Positions 17,550 to 26,461 of a DNA stretch of 64,000 nucleotides are shown here, one piece after another. Origin of the DNA: an uncultured Stenotrophomonas sp. GTDB lineage: Bacteria > Pseudomonadota > Gammaproteobacteria > Xanthomonadales > Xanthomonadaceae. Both the position numbers and the translations under genes were made by a program. Location: NCBI RefSeq assembly GCF_913778665.1, contig NZ_CAJYVQ010000010.1:177398-241397 (forward strand), given 5' to 3'. Position 1 is the stretch's first letter; each line of letters starts with the position of its first letter. The notes below the pieces were generated by a model. That model did no database searches, was not told where the DNA came from, and saw nothing but the letters and a program-made list of their open reading frames with translations.

Positions 17550-19493
17550 ATGTGTGGATTGGCGGGAATGTTGTTGCCGGCGCCGATGGCGTCGGCCGAG
17601 GTGCTGCAGGCGCAGGTCCTGGCCATGGGCCAGGCGCTGCAGCATCGCGGACCGGATGATGGTGGCTGCTGGGTCGATGCCGGAGCCGGCATCGCGCTGG
17701 CGCACCGCCGCCTGAGCATTCTCGACCTGTCCCCGCTGGGCCACCAGCCGATGGCCTCGGCCGACGGCCGCTATGTGATGGCCTACAACGGCGAGGTCTA
17801 CAATTTCGCCACCCTGCGCGCCGAACTGGAGCCGCTGGGGCATACCTTCCGTGGCCACTCCGATACCGAAGTGCTGCTGGCGGCGATCCTGCAGTGGGGC
17901 ATGGAAGACACCCTGCAGCGCTGCAACGGCATGTTCGCCATCGCGCTGTGGGACCGCCAGCAACAGTGCCTGTGGCTGGCCCGCGACCGCGTCGGCAAGA
18001 AGCCGCTGTACTACGGCTGGGCCGGTGACACGCTGGTGTTCGGCTCGGAACTGAAGGCGCTTTGGCAGCATCCGTCCTTCGACAACGACATCGACCGCGA
18101 TGCGCTGACCCTGCTGCTGCGGCTGGATTACATCCCGGCACCTCACAGCATCCACCAGCGCTGCTACAAGCTGATGCCGGGCCGCGTGCTGCGCCTGGAT
18201 GCCGAAGCCGTGGCGGCGGGCGCGGCCGCGCATCGCCCGGAGCAGGCGCAGCGCCCGTTCTGGGATGCGCGTGCGCGCATGCAGGCGGCGCTGGCGGCCC
18301 CGTTCCAAGGCCGCATCGAGGAGGCCGAAGAACAGCTGGACACGCTGCTGCGCGATGCGGTGGCGCTGCGCATGGTGGCCGACGTGCCGGTGGGCGTGTT
18401 CCTGTCCGGCGGTACCGATTCGTCACTGGTGGCCGCGCTGATGCAGGCCCAGAGCGGGCAACCGGTGCACAGCTTCAGCATTGGTTTCACCGATTCAGGC
18501 CACGACGAGGCGCCGCTGGCCAAGGAACTGGCCACCCACCTGGGCTGCGACCACACCGAGCTGTATGTCAGCGGCGCCGATGCCCTGGCCGTGGTCCCGC
18601 AGTTGCCGGCGATGTTCGATGAACCCTTCGCCGATGCCTCGCAGGTGCCGACCGCGCTGGTCGCACGGCTGGCACGGCAGGGCGTCACCGTGGCGCTGTC
18701 CGGTGACGGCGGCGACGAACTGTTCTTCGGCTATACGCGCTATGTGCGCGCGCTGCGCAACTGGCAGATGCTGGGACGGGTACCCGCTCCGCTGCGGCGC
18801 TGGATGGGCGCTCGCGCCCAGCAGCAGGGCGAGGCCTCGCGGACCGGCGGCTTGGCCGCGCTGCTGGCCGAGTCCGGCGCACGCGGCATCGGCGATGTGT
18901 ATCGCAACCGCATCTCGCGCTGGCGCGATCCAGCGGCGGCAGTGCCGGGCGCGCAGGCGGCCGGCAGCTTCTACGACCTGGCCGACCCGCTGCACGGCGC
19001 CGGCACGCCGGCCGACGCGATGATGCTGGCCGATTACGTGACCTACCTGCCGGACGACCTGCTGTGCAAGGTTGACCGGACCTCGATGGCGGTCAGCCTG
19101 GAGGCGCGTGCGCCGCTGCTGGACTGGCGCGTGGCCGAGTTCGCCTGGTCGCTGCCGCTGGGCTTCAAGCGCAGTGAAACCACCAGCAAGGTGCTGCTCA
19201 AGCGCGTGCTTGGCCGCTACGTGCCGCAGTCGATGGTGCACCGACCCAAGCGCGGTTTCGGAGCGCCGGTCAGCGATTGGCTGAAGGGCGACCTGCGACC
19301 GTGGGCGGAGGACCTGCTGCAGCCGGCACGCCTGGAGCGCGAAGGCGTGCTGTCGGCGGCGGCGGTGCAGCCGTTGTGGCAGCAGTTCCTGGGCGGCCAG
19401 CGCAAGTGGCATACCCACCTGTGGAACGTGCTGATGTTCCAGGCCTGGCAGGCGCATTGGCGGCAAGTGCGGGCCAGCGTGACCGGGGGCTGA
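17550..19493 (+). CDS. asnB: Asparagine synthetase, glutamine-hydrolysing (AsnB type)
   Basis: This 647-residue protein has an N-terminal class II glutamine amidotransferase domain and a C-terminal ATP-dependent synthetase domain. The nucleophile is the Cys right after the initiator Met (MCGLAGMLL). RRLSILDLSPLGHQPM and YNGEVYNF line the glutaminase site. LSGGTDSSLVAALM is the ATP-pyrophosphatase loop. The protein is about 90 residues longer than E. coli AsnB and resembles the long class found near polysaccharide and secondary-metabolite loci. It may therefore amidate something other than free aspartate. It begins three bases after the fused E1 gene stops, so the two are almost certainly one operon. 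Confidence 0.88.
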   Translation: MCGLAGMLLPAPMASAEVLQAQVLAMGQALQHRGPDDGGCWVDAGAGIALAHRRLSILDLSPLGHQPMASADGRYVMAYNGEVYNFATLRAELEPLGHTFRGHSDTEVLLAAILQWGMEDTLQRCNGMFAIALWDRQQQCLWLARDRVGKKPLYYGWAGDTLVFGSELKALWQHPSFDNDIDRDALTLLLRLDYIPAPHSIHQRCYKLMPGRVLRLDAEAVAAGAAAHRPEQAQRPFWDARARMQAALAAPFQGRIEEAEEQLDTLLRDAVALRMVADVPVGVFLSGGTDSSLVAALMQAQSGQPVHSFSIGFTDSGHDEAPLAKELATHLGCDHTELYVSGADALAVVPQLPAMFDEPFADASQVPTALVARLARQGVTVALSGDGGDELFFGYTRYVRALRNWQMLGRVPAPLRRWMGARAQQQGEASRTGGLAALLAESGARGIGDVYRNRISRWRDPAAAVPGAQAAGSFYDLADPLHGAGTPADAMMLADYVTYLPDDLLCKVDRTSMAVSLEARAPLLDWRVAEFAWSLPLGFKRSETTSKVLLKRVLGRYVPQSMVHRPKRGFGAPVSDWLKGDLRPWAEDLLQPARLEREGVLSAAAVQPLWQQFLGGQRKWHTHLWNVLMFQAWQAHWRQVRASVTGG

Positions 19494-19559
19494 TCTTCAC
19501 CGGACGGCACGGGCCCGGCGTCTAGGCTGGGCCTCCCGCACCGTGAGGAGTATGTTCCT

Positions 19560-20120
19560 ATGTCCGTCCCCACCATCGCCGTGTTCGTCGGCAGCCTGCG
19601 CAAGGATTCCTGCAACCGCAAGCTGGCCCATGCGCTGGAGAAGATCGCCGGCGACCGCGCGCGCTTCCAGTACGTGCAGATCGGCGACCTGCCGCTGTAC
19701 GACCAGGATTTCGATGGCCACTATCCGCCGCAGGGCACCCGCTTGAAGGATCAGGTGCGTGCGGCCGACGCCGTGCTGTTCGTGACCCCGGAGTACAACC
19801 GGTCGGTACCGGGCGTGCTGAAGAACGCCATCGACATCGGCTCGCGCCCGTATGGCGACAGCGCGTTTGCCGGCAAGCCGGCGGCGGTGATCGGTGCCTC
19901 GATCGGCCAGATCGGTACTGCCGTGGCCCAGCAGCACCTGCGCAACACCCTGGCGTTCCTTGACATGCACGTGCTCGGCCAGCCGGAGGCGTTCATCCAC
20001 TTCAAGGACGGCCTGATCGATGCTGACGGCACGATCCACAATGAAGGCACGCAGAAGTTCCTGCAGGGCTACGTGGACCGCTTCCTGGCGCTGATTGCGG
20101 TGCACGTCAAGGGCGATTGA
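19560..20120 (+). CDS. NAD(P)H-dependent FMN reductase (chromate/azo-reductase type)
   Basis: This 186-residue flavodoxin-like protein of the NADPH-dependent FMN reductase family has the FMN phosphate loop GSLRKDSCNRKLA at its N-terminus and the second FMN contact TPEYNRSVPGVLKNAIDIGSRP, both diagnostic for the ChrR/YieF/ArsH-like group. It probably acts as a cytoplasmic quinone or chromate reductase with antioxidant function. The ATG at 19560 has GAGGAG nine bases upstream. It lies 66 bases after asnB and may be in the same transcript. Confidence 0.9.
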   Translation: MSVPTIAVFVGSLRKDSCNRKLAHALEKIAGDRARFQYVQIGDLPLYDQDFDGHYPPQGTRLKDQVRAADAVLFVTPEYNRSVPGVLKNAIDIGSRPYGDSAFAGKPAAVIGASIGQIGTAVAQQHLRNTLAFLDMHVLGQPEAFIHFKDGLIDADGTIHNEGTQKFLQGYVDRFLALIAVHVKGD

Positions 20121-20127
20121 GGCCGAT

Positions 20128-20166
20128 GGAGTCAGAGCCGTCTGCGTTGCAGAGGGCTCTGGCTCC
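20128..20166 (+). terminator. Hairpin after the FMN reductase gene
   Basis: GGAGTCAGAGCC (20128-20139) and GGCTCTGGCTCC (20155-20166) pair over 12 bp with one mismatch. The element starts eight bases after the stop codon, but no T-tract follows, so it may be a weak or Rho-dependent terminator, or an mRNA 3'-end stabiliser. Confidence 0.45.
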
Positions 20167-20334
20167 ACGTCCCTGAGCGCGTCGGCACCGGTGTACTGTG
20201 CCGGCTCCGACCCGGGCCGCCTGATCTGCGATAATGCCCGGCTCGGGCGCCGCAACGGTGCCCATCGCAGGCATTGCGACAGTCCCACGCCAGAATGGCC
20301 AGGCACCGGCGGATATCCCCCGTTCTTCCACGGC

Positions 20335-20343
20335 TTATCCACA
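20335..20343 (+). promoter_or_regulatory. DnaA box (TTATCCACA) upstream of dnaB
   Basis: TTATCCACA is a perfect match to the strong DnaA box consensus TTAT(C/A)CACA. It lies 74 bases before the dnaB start. A single consensus 9-mer can occur by chance, but its position before a replication helicase gene makes DnaA-linked control of dnaB plausible. A second, degenerate box may lie just upstream. No AT-rich unwinding region or box cluster is present, so this is not an origin. Confidence 0.5.
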
Positions 20344-20416
20344 GGCTTGTCCATGGCTGCCGGGGTCGGCGCATGCCTACACTGGTCCGGCCCACTTTCG
20401 CAGGAAACACCGCAGC

Positions 20417-21847
20417 ATGTCCGCTCGTTCCGGCTTCCGTTCCAACCGCAGAGAGCGCGGTGATGGCTTCGATCGTGATCGCGACGAGTCGCGCATCGAC
20501 CAGTTGCGGGTGCCTCCGCATTCGGTGGAAGCCGAGCAGGCGGTGCTGGGTGGCCTGATGCTGGCGCCGGAGGCCTATGACCGGGTCAACGACCAGCTGA
20601 CCGAGGGCGATTTCTACCGCCGCGACCACCAGATGATCTACCGCGCGATCCGCGAGCTGTCCGAGCGCGAGCGGCCGTTCGATGCGGTGACCCTGGGCGA
20701 GTGGTTCGAATCACAGGGCAAGCTGGAACTGGTCGGCGATGGCGCCTACCTGATCGAGCTGGCCAGCACCACGCCGTCGGCGGCCAACATCGTGGCCTAT
20801 GCCGAGATCGTGCGTGACAAGGCGGTGCTGCGGCAGCTGATCCAGGTCGGCACCGACATCGTCAACGATGGCTTCCAGCCCGAAGGGCGCGACAGCAGCG
20901 AACTGCTGGCCTCGGCGGAAAAGAGCGTGTTCGCCATCGCCGAACAGGGCGCACGCGGCCGTACCGACTTCGTGGCCATGCCCGGGGCGCTGAAGGACGC
21001 CTTCGAGGAGCTGCGCAACCGCTTCGAGAACGGCGGCAACATCACCGGCCTGCCAACCGGCTATACCGATTTCGATGCGATGACCGCCGGCCTGCAGCCG
21101 ACCGACCTGATCATCCTGGCCGCGCGCCCGGCGATGGGCAAGACCACCTTCGCGCTGAATATCGCCGAGTACGCGGCGATCAAGTCGAAGAAGGGCGTGG
21201 CGGTATTCTCGATGGAAATGTCGGCCTCGCAGCTGGCGATGCGCCTGATCTCCTCCAACGGCCGCATCAACGCGCAGCGCCTGCGTACCGGCCAGCTGGA
21301 AGACGAGGACTGGAGCCGGGTCACCAGCGCGATCAAGATGCTGAAGGAAACCAAGATCTTCATCGACGATACGCCGGGCGTGTCGCCGGAGGTGCTCCGT
21401 TCCAAGTGCCGCCGCCTCAAGCGCGAACACGACCTGGGCCTGGTGGTGATCGACTACCTGCAGCTGATGAGCGTGCCGGGCAACAGCGAGAACCGCGCGA
21501 CCGAAATCTCGGAAATCTCGCGTTCGCTGAAGGGCCTGGCCAAGGAACTGCACGTGCCGGTGATCGCGCTGTCGCAGCTCAACCGCTCGCTGGAAACGCG
21601 TACCGACAAGCGCCCGGTGATGGCCGACCTTCGCGAATCGGGCGCAATCGAGCAGGACGCGGACATGATCGTGTTCATCTACCGCGACGATTACTACAAC
21701 AAGGAAAACTCGCCGGACAAGGGCCTGGCCGAGATCATCATCGGCAAGCACCGTGGTGGCCCGACCGGTTCGTGCAAGCTGAAGTTCTTCGGCGAGTACA
21801 CCCGCTTCGACAACCTGGCCCACGACTCGGTCGGTTCGTTCGAATGA
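20417..21847 (+). CDS. dnaB: Replicative DNA helicase
   Basis: This 476-residue hexameric 5'-3' helicase unwinds the chromosome ahead of the replisome. It has an N-terminal DnaB domain (about 30-135, PPHSVEAEQAVLGGLMLAPEAYD) and a RecA-like C-terminal domain with Walker A ARPAMGKTTFALN near residue 240, Walker B LVVIDYLQLMS near 350 and the H4/arginine-finger region ending in DMIVFIYRDDYYN. The ATG at 20417 (MSARSGFRSNRRERGD) has AGGAA 11 bases before it. A longer open frame to 20234 lacks a site. It is single-gene between two repeat-flanked regions. Confidence 0.96.
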   Translation: MSARSGFRSNRRERGDGFDRDRDESRIDQLRVPPHSVEAEQAVLGGLMLAPEAYDRVNDQLTEGDFYRRDHQMIYRAIRELSERERPFDAVTLGEWFESQGKLELVGDGAYLIELASTTPSAANIVAYAEIVRDKAVLRQLIQVGTDIVNDGFQPEGRDSSELLASAEKSVFAIAEQGARGRTDFVAMPGALKDAFEELRNRFENGGNITGLPTGYTDFDAMTAGLQPTDLIILAARPAMGKTTFALNIAEYAAIKSKKGVAVFSMEMSASQLAMRLISSNGRINAQRLRTGQLEDEDWSRVTSAIKMLKETKIFIDDTPGVSPEVLRSKCRRLKREHDLGLVVIDYLQLMSVPGNSENRATEISEISRSLKGLAKELHVPVIALSQLNRSLETRTDKRPVMADLRESGAIEQDADMIVFIYRDDYYNKENSPDKGLAEIIIGKHRGGPTGSCKLKFFGEYTRFDNLAHDSVGSFE

Positions 21848-21885
21848 CCGTGGTGCCGGCCGCTGGTCGGCGCCCCTGGCCGGCA
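21846..21885. repeat. Stop-codon-overlapping repeat after dnaB
   Basis: The element begins at the dnaB stop (TGACCGTGGTGCCGGCCGCTGG). TGCCGGCC (21854-21861) pairs with GGCCGGCA (21878-21885). It matches the element at 11721 after tcdA over its first 27 bases with about three differences. It is therefore the same family inserted at, or co-opted as, a gene's 3' end. Confidence 0.55.
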
Positions 21886-21918
21886 GACCATTCGAAACGG
21901 CAAACGTCCGTACGTGGC

Positions 21919-21952
21919 GTGTAAATGACATGTAACGCGACGCTTCTACGAT
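21919..21952 (+). promoter_or_regulatory. Candidate Pho box and -10 upstream of the TonB receptor-phoD operon
   Basis: GTGTAAA (21919-21925), four bases, then ATGTAAC (21930-21936) form two 7-bp direct repeats with 11-bp periodicity, the architecture of a Pho box (CTGTCAT-N4-CTGTCAT). The TGT and the A are kept in both halves. A -10-like TACGAT (21947-21952) starts ten bases after the second half, which is the distance used at PhoB-activated promoters. The downstream genes encode a TonB receptor and a PhoD phosphatase, which fits phosphate control. Confidence 0.5.
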
Positions 21953-22015
21953 TCCGCCGCTGCTGCTCTTCGACGCCGCCCTTCGGCGTCCAGCGTGCCC
22001 AAGGAATCCGCCTCC

Positions 22016-24259
22016 ATGCCGTCTCACGCTCCGCTTCGCCGCAATCTGCTGGCCCTGCTGGTCTGTGCTTCGCTACCGTCGCTGGCCGCCGCTGAAGCTG
22101 CCCCCGCTGCCGATGCACCGTCGGCCACCACGCTCGATTCGATCTCGGTGATCGGCCGCGGCGAAGCGCGCCAGGTGCAGCGCGTGACCGCCGAGGACAT
22201 GAAGATGCTGCCGCCCGGTGCCAACCCGCTGAAGGTGCTGGCGACCAAGCCGGGCGTGCATTTCGAATCGGCCGACGCCACCGGTGCCTACGAGTGGTCC
22301 ACCACCATCAGCCTGCGTGGCTTCAACCAGAATCGCCTTGGCTACACCCTCGACGGCATTCCGTTGGGCAACATGGCTTACGGCAACAGCAACGGCCTGC
22401 ACATCAGCCGCGCGGTGATCAGCGAAGACCTCGGCGGCGCCGAAGTGTCCACCGGCATCGGCGCGCTCGGCACGCCGTCCACCAGCAACCTCGGCGGCGT
22501 GTTCCAGTTCTATTCGATCGATCCGTCCACCGAGTACGGGGTGGTGCTGGCGCAGAGCTTCGGCAGCGACAGTGCGCGCCGCAGCTATGCGCGCCTGGAG
22601 ACGGGTGAACACCAGGGCTTCGCCGCCTACCTGTCCGGCGTGTATTCAGAAGGCGACAAATGGAAGGGCAAGGGCTCGCAGGAGCTGAAGCAGTTCAATG
22701 GCAAGGCCACCTACAATTTCGGCATGGACAGCAGGATCACCGCGCTGTTCAACGCATCGCGCCGCGTCGAGGCCGACTACCAGGACCTGTCGCTGGAGAT
22801 GATCGATCGCCTCGGCTGGGACTGGGACAACTACGCCCCGGACTGGGATCGCGCGGTGGCTGCCGCACGCGGCACGTTCAGCGGCGGCGTCAACAGCCCG
22901 TGGGACGCGTATTACTCCGGCCACGGCCTGCGCAATGACGATCTGTCCAGCATTGCCGGCGATTTCGGCCTGAACGAGTCGATGCGCCTGAAGGTCAATG
23001 TCTACAACCACAGCAACCGTGGCCAGGGCCACTGGTTCAGCCCGTCCAATCCGTCCAACCCGGGCACCAGCCGAGAGATCCCGATCTCGATCCGCACCAC
23101 CGAGTATGCGATCGACCGCACGGGCGTGACCTCGGCGTTCACCTGGAACGTGGGCGGCCACGAACTGGAAGCGGGCCTGTGGTACGAAGACAACGGCCAC
23201 AGCGTGCAGCGCAATTTCTATTACATCGATGGCCCGATCACCGACGACTTCTTCCTGCGCAATCCGGACCAGCGCGTGTGGCACCAGCGCTACACCACTG
23301 TCACCCGCCAGTTCTACGTGCAGGACCGCTTCCGCCTGTTCAATGACCGCCTGACCATCGACATCGGTGCGAAGTCGCCGAACACCCGCACCCGCGTGCG
23401 CACGCCGCTGGGCAGCTACGCCAACAACAGCAGCCTGACCTCGAAGAAGGGCTTCCTGCCGCAGGCCGGCTTCAACTTCAAGCTCAACGAAGGCAACGAG
23501 ATTTTTGCTTCGTTCGCCAAGAACATCGCGGCCTATGCGCTGGGCGTGGGCAGCCCGTTCAACGTGCCGCAGGCCGCATTCGATGCCAGCGCGAAGAACC
23601 TCAAGCCGGAACAGTCGCGCACCCTCGAACTGGGGTGGCGCGGCTATGGCCAGGGCTATGAAGCCTCGGTGGCGGTGTATGACGTAAAGTTCGACAACCG
23701 CCTGCTGGCCATTGCCCAGTGCGTGGGCATCCTCGGTTGCCCGGCGCTGTTCTCCAACGTCGGTTCGGTGACCAGCCGCGGCGCTGAGGCGACCCTGCAG
23801 TTGAAGCCCATGCAGGACCTGGCGTGGTCCAACGCACTGTCGTGGAATGACAGCACCTACGACAACGACTATGTGAACAACGGCGTGGTGCCGACCCGCG
23901 GCAAGAAGACCGTCGACACTCCGGAATGGATGTTCGCCAGCACCCTGGCGTGGACGCCGGGTCCCTGGGACCTGCGCCTGGCCGCCAACCACATCGGCAA
24001 GCGTTACGTGACCTATACCAATGACGTGTCGGTGCCGAGCTACTGGCTGGTCAACGCCTCGGTGGCCTATGACTTCGGCAGGCTGGGCCCGGCACAGAAC
24101 CTGACCGTGGCGCTGAACCTGACCAACCTGACCGACAAGCGCTACCTGTCCTCGATCAACACCAACGGCACCTATGCCGCCGACCCGACCCGCAGCCTGG
24201 CGACCATGCAGGTCGGCGCGCCGCGGCAGGTGATGGCCACCGCTACCGTGCACTTCTGA
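22016..24259 (+). CDS. TonB-dependent receptor
   Basis: This 747-residue outer-membrane receptor has a signal peptide (about 1-27), a plug domain (about 45-170, with LDSISVIGRGEARQVQRVTAEDM as an N-terminal, TonB-box-like stretch and NQNRLGYTLDGIPLG) and a 22-strand barrel. It ends in ATVHF, with the terminal Phe required for barrel assembly. The ATG at 22016 is chosen over a GTG at 21995 because AAGGAA lies upstream and the signal peptide starts there. Its stop overlaps the phoD start by one base. Together with the candidate Pho box this suggests uptake of a phosphorylated organic substrate whose phosphate is released by PhoD. No siderophore genes are nearby. Confidence 0.92.
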   Translation: MPSHAPLRRNLLALLVCASLPSLAAAEAAPAADAPSATTLDSISVIGRGEARQVQRVTAEDMKMLPPGANPLKVLATKPGVHFESADATGAYEWSTTISLRGFNQNRLGYTLDGIPLGNMAYGNSNGLHISRAVISEDLGGAEVSTGIGALGTPSTSNLGGVFQFYSIDPSTEYGVVLAQSFGSDSARRSYARLETGEHQGFAAYLSGVYSEGDKWKGKGSQELKQFNGKATYNFGMDSRITALFNASRRVEADYQDLSLEMIDRLGWDWDNYAPDWDRAVAAARGTFSGGVNSPWDAYYSGHGLRNDDLSSIAGDFGLNESMRLKVNVYNHSNRGQGHWFSPSNPSNPGTSREIPISIRTTEYAIDRTGVTSAFTWNVGGHELEAGLWYEDNGHSVQRNFYYIDGPITDDFFLRNPDQRVWHQRYTTVTRQFYVQDRFRLFNDRLTIDIGAKSPNTRTRVRTPLGSYANNSSLTSKKGFLPQAGFNFKLNEGNEIFASFAKNIAAYALGVGSPFNVPQAAFDASAKNLKPEQSRTLELGWRGYGQGYEASVAVYDVKFDNRLLAIAQCVGILGCPALFSNVGSVTSRGAEATLQLKPMQDLAWSNALSWNDSTYDNDYVNNGVVPTRGKKTVDTPEWMFASTLAWTPGPWDLRLAANHIGKRYVTYTNDVSVPSYWLVNASVAYDFGRLGPAQNLTVALNLTNLTDKRYLSSINTNGTYAADPTRSLATMQVGAPRQVMATATVHF

Positions 24260-25851
24260 TGCGCGGGCCTGTCGATCCGGAAAGCCGTCGTCGCCTGCTG
24301 CGCATGGCGTGGCAGGGCACGGGAGCGGCGATCGCGCTGGCAGCGATGCCGGGGCTGGCCACGGCCGGTCCACGCCCGCGGCTGGGACGTGATCCGTTCA
24401 CCCTGGGCGTCGCCGCCGGCGATCCGGATCCGCAGGGGGCCGTATTGTGGACGCGGCTGGCGCCGGACCCGCTCAACGGTGGCGGCATGCCGTCGCGGGC
24501 GGTGCCGGTGCGCTGGTTCGTGGCCGAAGATCCGGGCATGCGCCGTCTGGTGCAGCGTGGTGCTGCGGCCGCGGTGCCGGAGCTGGCCCATTCGGTGCAC
24601 GTGGAGGTCAATGGCCTGCGGCCCGGCCGCGATTACTATTACCGCTTCGCCTGCGATGGCGATGAGGAAAGCGCGGTCGGCCATTTCCGCACCGCGCCGC
24701 TGCTGGACACGCAACTGCAGCAGTTGCGGCTCGCGCTGTGTACCTGCCAGGCGTGGAACAGCGGCTACTACCCGGTGCTGCGTGACATCGCGCAGAGTGA
24801 TGTCGACCTGGTGCTGCATGCCGGCGACTACCTGTACGAATACAGTCCGCTGCAGAACGCGCGTGGCAGCACGCTGGATGCCGAGCGCTTCAGCGGCGAG
24901 ACCATCAGCCTTGAGCGCTACCGCGACCAGTACGCGCTGTACAAGCTCGATCCCGATCTGCAGGCCGCGCACGCCGCACACGCGTTCGCGGTGATCTGGG
25001 ATGACCATGAGGTGCAGAACGATTACTCGGGCATCCATCCGGAGAAGCCCGGCGTCTCGACGGAGGACTTCATCATTCGCCGCGCGGCGGCCTACCGCGC
25101 GTTCTACGAACACCTGCCCATGCGCAGCACGCCTGCGGGCAACGGTGGCCTGCGCGTGCATCGGCGCCTGCGGTACGGCGATCTTGCACAGCTGACGCTG
25201 CTCGATTGCCGCCAGTTCCGCCCGGCCAATCCCTGCGGTGTGGGCGAGTCGCCGCGCTGCGAGGCGGCCCTGGACCCACGCATGAGCATGCTGGGCGCGG
25301 GCCAGGAAGCGTGGTTCGCGCAGTCGATGGCGGCCGCACGCGGCATGCGCTGGAACGTGGTGGTGCAACAGCTGCTGATGGCGCAGCTGCGGCTGGACGG
25401 CGGCACGCCGCGGGAGCGCTTCTGGAACGACGCCTGGGACGGTTATCCCGCCGCACGCAACCGGCTGCTGCAGGCAATGCAGGCGGGCGGGCAGGGCAAT
25501 GCGATCGTGCTCGGTGGTGACTGGCATTCCACCTTCGTCAACGACCTGAAGCTGGACTTCGATGCCGCCGGTGCCCCGGTCGTAGCCACCGAATTCATTG
25601 CGCCGGCAATCAGCAGTGGCGGCGACGATACCCCCTATGGCCCGTACTACGGTCCGTCGATTCCAGAGAATCCGCATATCCGCTACTTCGACGGCGACCG
25701 CCGTGGCTGGTGGAAGCTGCAGCTGAACCGGCAGTCCGTGGATGCCGAACTGCGCTTCGCCGACAGCGTGCTGCGCGCCGATGCGCCGGTGCGTACCGCA
25801 GCGCGCTTCCAGGTGGCCCACGGCCGTCCGGGCGCAGTGCAGCTCCTGTAG
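24259..25851 (+). CDS. phoD: PhoD-family alkaline phosphatase (Tat-exported)
   Basis: This 530-residue calcium/iron metallophosphoesterase hydrolyses phosphate mono- and diesters outside the cytoplasm. A twin-arginine signal is visible at residues 9-14 (SRRRLL) followed by a hydrophobic stretch ending in LATAG. Metal and catalytic motifs of the PhoD family follow: LHAGDYLYEY, IWDDHEVQNDYSG and GGDWHSTFVNDL. An N-terminal fibronectin-like PhoD_N domain (about 40-130) precedes the catalytic part. The ATG shares one base with the TGA of the TonB receptor gene. Its TAG stop is supplied by the GTAG of an SMAG repeat. Confidence 0.93.
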   Translation: MRGPVDPESRRRLLRMAWQGTGAAIALAAMPGLATAGPRPRLGRDPFTLGVAAGDPDPQGAVLWTRLAPDPLNGGGMPSRAVPVRWFVAEDPGMRRLVQRGAAAAVPELAHSVHVEVNGLRPGRDYYYRFACDGDEESAVGHFRTAPLLDTQLQQLRLALCTCQAWNSGYYPVLRDIAQSDVDLVLHAGDYLYEYSPLQNARGSTLDAERFSGETISLERYRDQYALYKLDPDLQAAHAAHAFAVIWDDHEVQNDYSGIHPEKPGVSTEDFIIRRAAAYRAFYEHLPMRSTPAGNGGLRVHRRLRYGDLAQLTLLDCRQFRPANPCGVGESPRCEAALDPRMSMLGAGQEAWFAQSMAAARGMRWNVVVQQLLMAQLRLDGGTPRERFWNDAWDGYPAARNRLLQAMQAGGQGNAIVLGGDWHSTFVNDLKLDFDAAGAPVVATEFIAPAISSGGDDTPYGPYYGPSIPENPHIRYFDGDRRGWWKLQLNRQSVDAELRFADSVLRADAPVRTAARFQVAHGRPGAVQLL

Positions 25852-25875
25852 AGCCGAGCCCACGCTCGGCTCTAC
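25848..25875 (+). repeat. SMAG (GTAG) hairpin overlapping the phoD stop
   Basis: GTAGAGCCGAGC, two to four central bases, then GCTCGGCTCTAC make an almost perfect dyad of 28 bases. The TAG of the GTAG head is the stop codon of phoD. SMAG elements are short palindromes named for this tetranucleotide in S. maltophilia. Confidence 0.85.
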
Positions 25876-25994
25876 AACGGCGGTAGACCGGTTTCATCGC
25901 CCCCAGCCGGGTTTCGTCGCAAACCGTTTGCGGCCACCGGGGCAGGGCGCCAAGGTGGCCGCAGGCGGCAGGGTGCCGCCGCAAGGAGACCGTG

Positions 25995-26207
25995 ATGAAG
26001 ACCCTGTTCGCGCTCGGTGTGTGGTGCCTGCTGTTCGTGCTGTGCTGGCCGCTGGCGATCCTCGCCCTGATCGCCTGGCCGTTCGTCTGGCTGCTGAGCT
26101 TGCCGTTCCGCTTGGTCGGCATCACCTTTTCGGCGCTGTTCGCCTTCCTGCGCGCGCTGTTCATGCTGCCGGCGCGGTTGCTGGGTGGTCGGGCGGTGGC
26201 TGCATGA
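25995..26207 (+). CDS. Small hydrophobic membrane protein
   Basis: This 70-residue protein is almost wholly hydrophobic, with two or three short membrane spans (LFALGVWCLLFVLCWPLAILALIAWPFVWLLSL and ITFSALFAFLRALFMLPARLLG). The ATG at 25995 has AAGGAGA upstream. Its stop overlaps the start of the next gene by four bases (ATGA), so both are translated together. I do not recognise a family. The 120 bases before it include an SMAG hairpin, so it is probably transcriptionally separate from phoD. Confidence 0.72.
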   Translation: MKTLFALGVWCLLFVLCWPLAILALIAWPFVWLLSLPFRLVGITFSALFAFLRALFMLPARLLGGRAVAA

Positions 26208-26461
26208 GGGCTATGTTGCTGATGGGTCTGGTCCTGTTGCCAGGCCCGGTGCTGGCCACACCGCCCGCGCCACCGTCGGCGTGGCTGGAGCGCCAGCAGG
26301 CAGCCGGTGCCGATGAAGCGAATGCGGCGGGGGCGAAGGCGTCGACGGCACCCGAGGCCAAGGAGCGCTGCCGGGTCACGAAGCAATGGAAGGTCGGCGA
26401 GACGGTGGTGCAGCACAGGGTCTGCGACGATCCGCCGAAGAAGCCGGCTGGGAAGGTGTAG
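26204..26461 (+). CDS. Small exported protein of unknown function
   Basis: This 85-residue protein has a signal peptide (about 1-19, MLLMGLVLLPGPVLA, with cleavage likely before TPP), then an Ala/Pro-rich stretch and a conserved-looking core with two cysteines (ERCRVTKQWKVGETVVQHRVCDD) that could form a disulfide in the periplasm. It is coupled to the preceding membrane protein by an ATGA overlap. Its stop codon (TAG at 26459-26461) comes from the GTAG of the next SMAG element, so the repeat defines the C-terminus. The function is unknown. Confidence 0.65.
   Translation: MRAMLLMGLVLLPGPVLATPPAPPSAWLERQQAAGADEANAAGAKASTAPEAKERCRVTKQWKVGETVVQHRVCDDPPKKPAGKV

Noticed and set aside
20335..20343. 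Chromosomal origin because of a DnaA box
   Set aside because: Only a single good box, with no cluster, no AT-rich unwinding region and no dnaA gene.
22646..24373. 575-codon minus-strand frame opposite the TonB receptor
   Set aside because: Antisense shadow, no features of a real protein.
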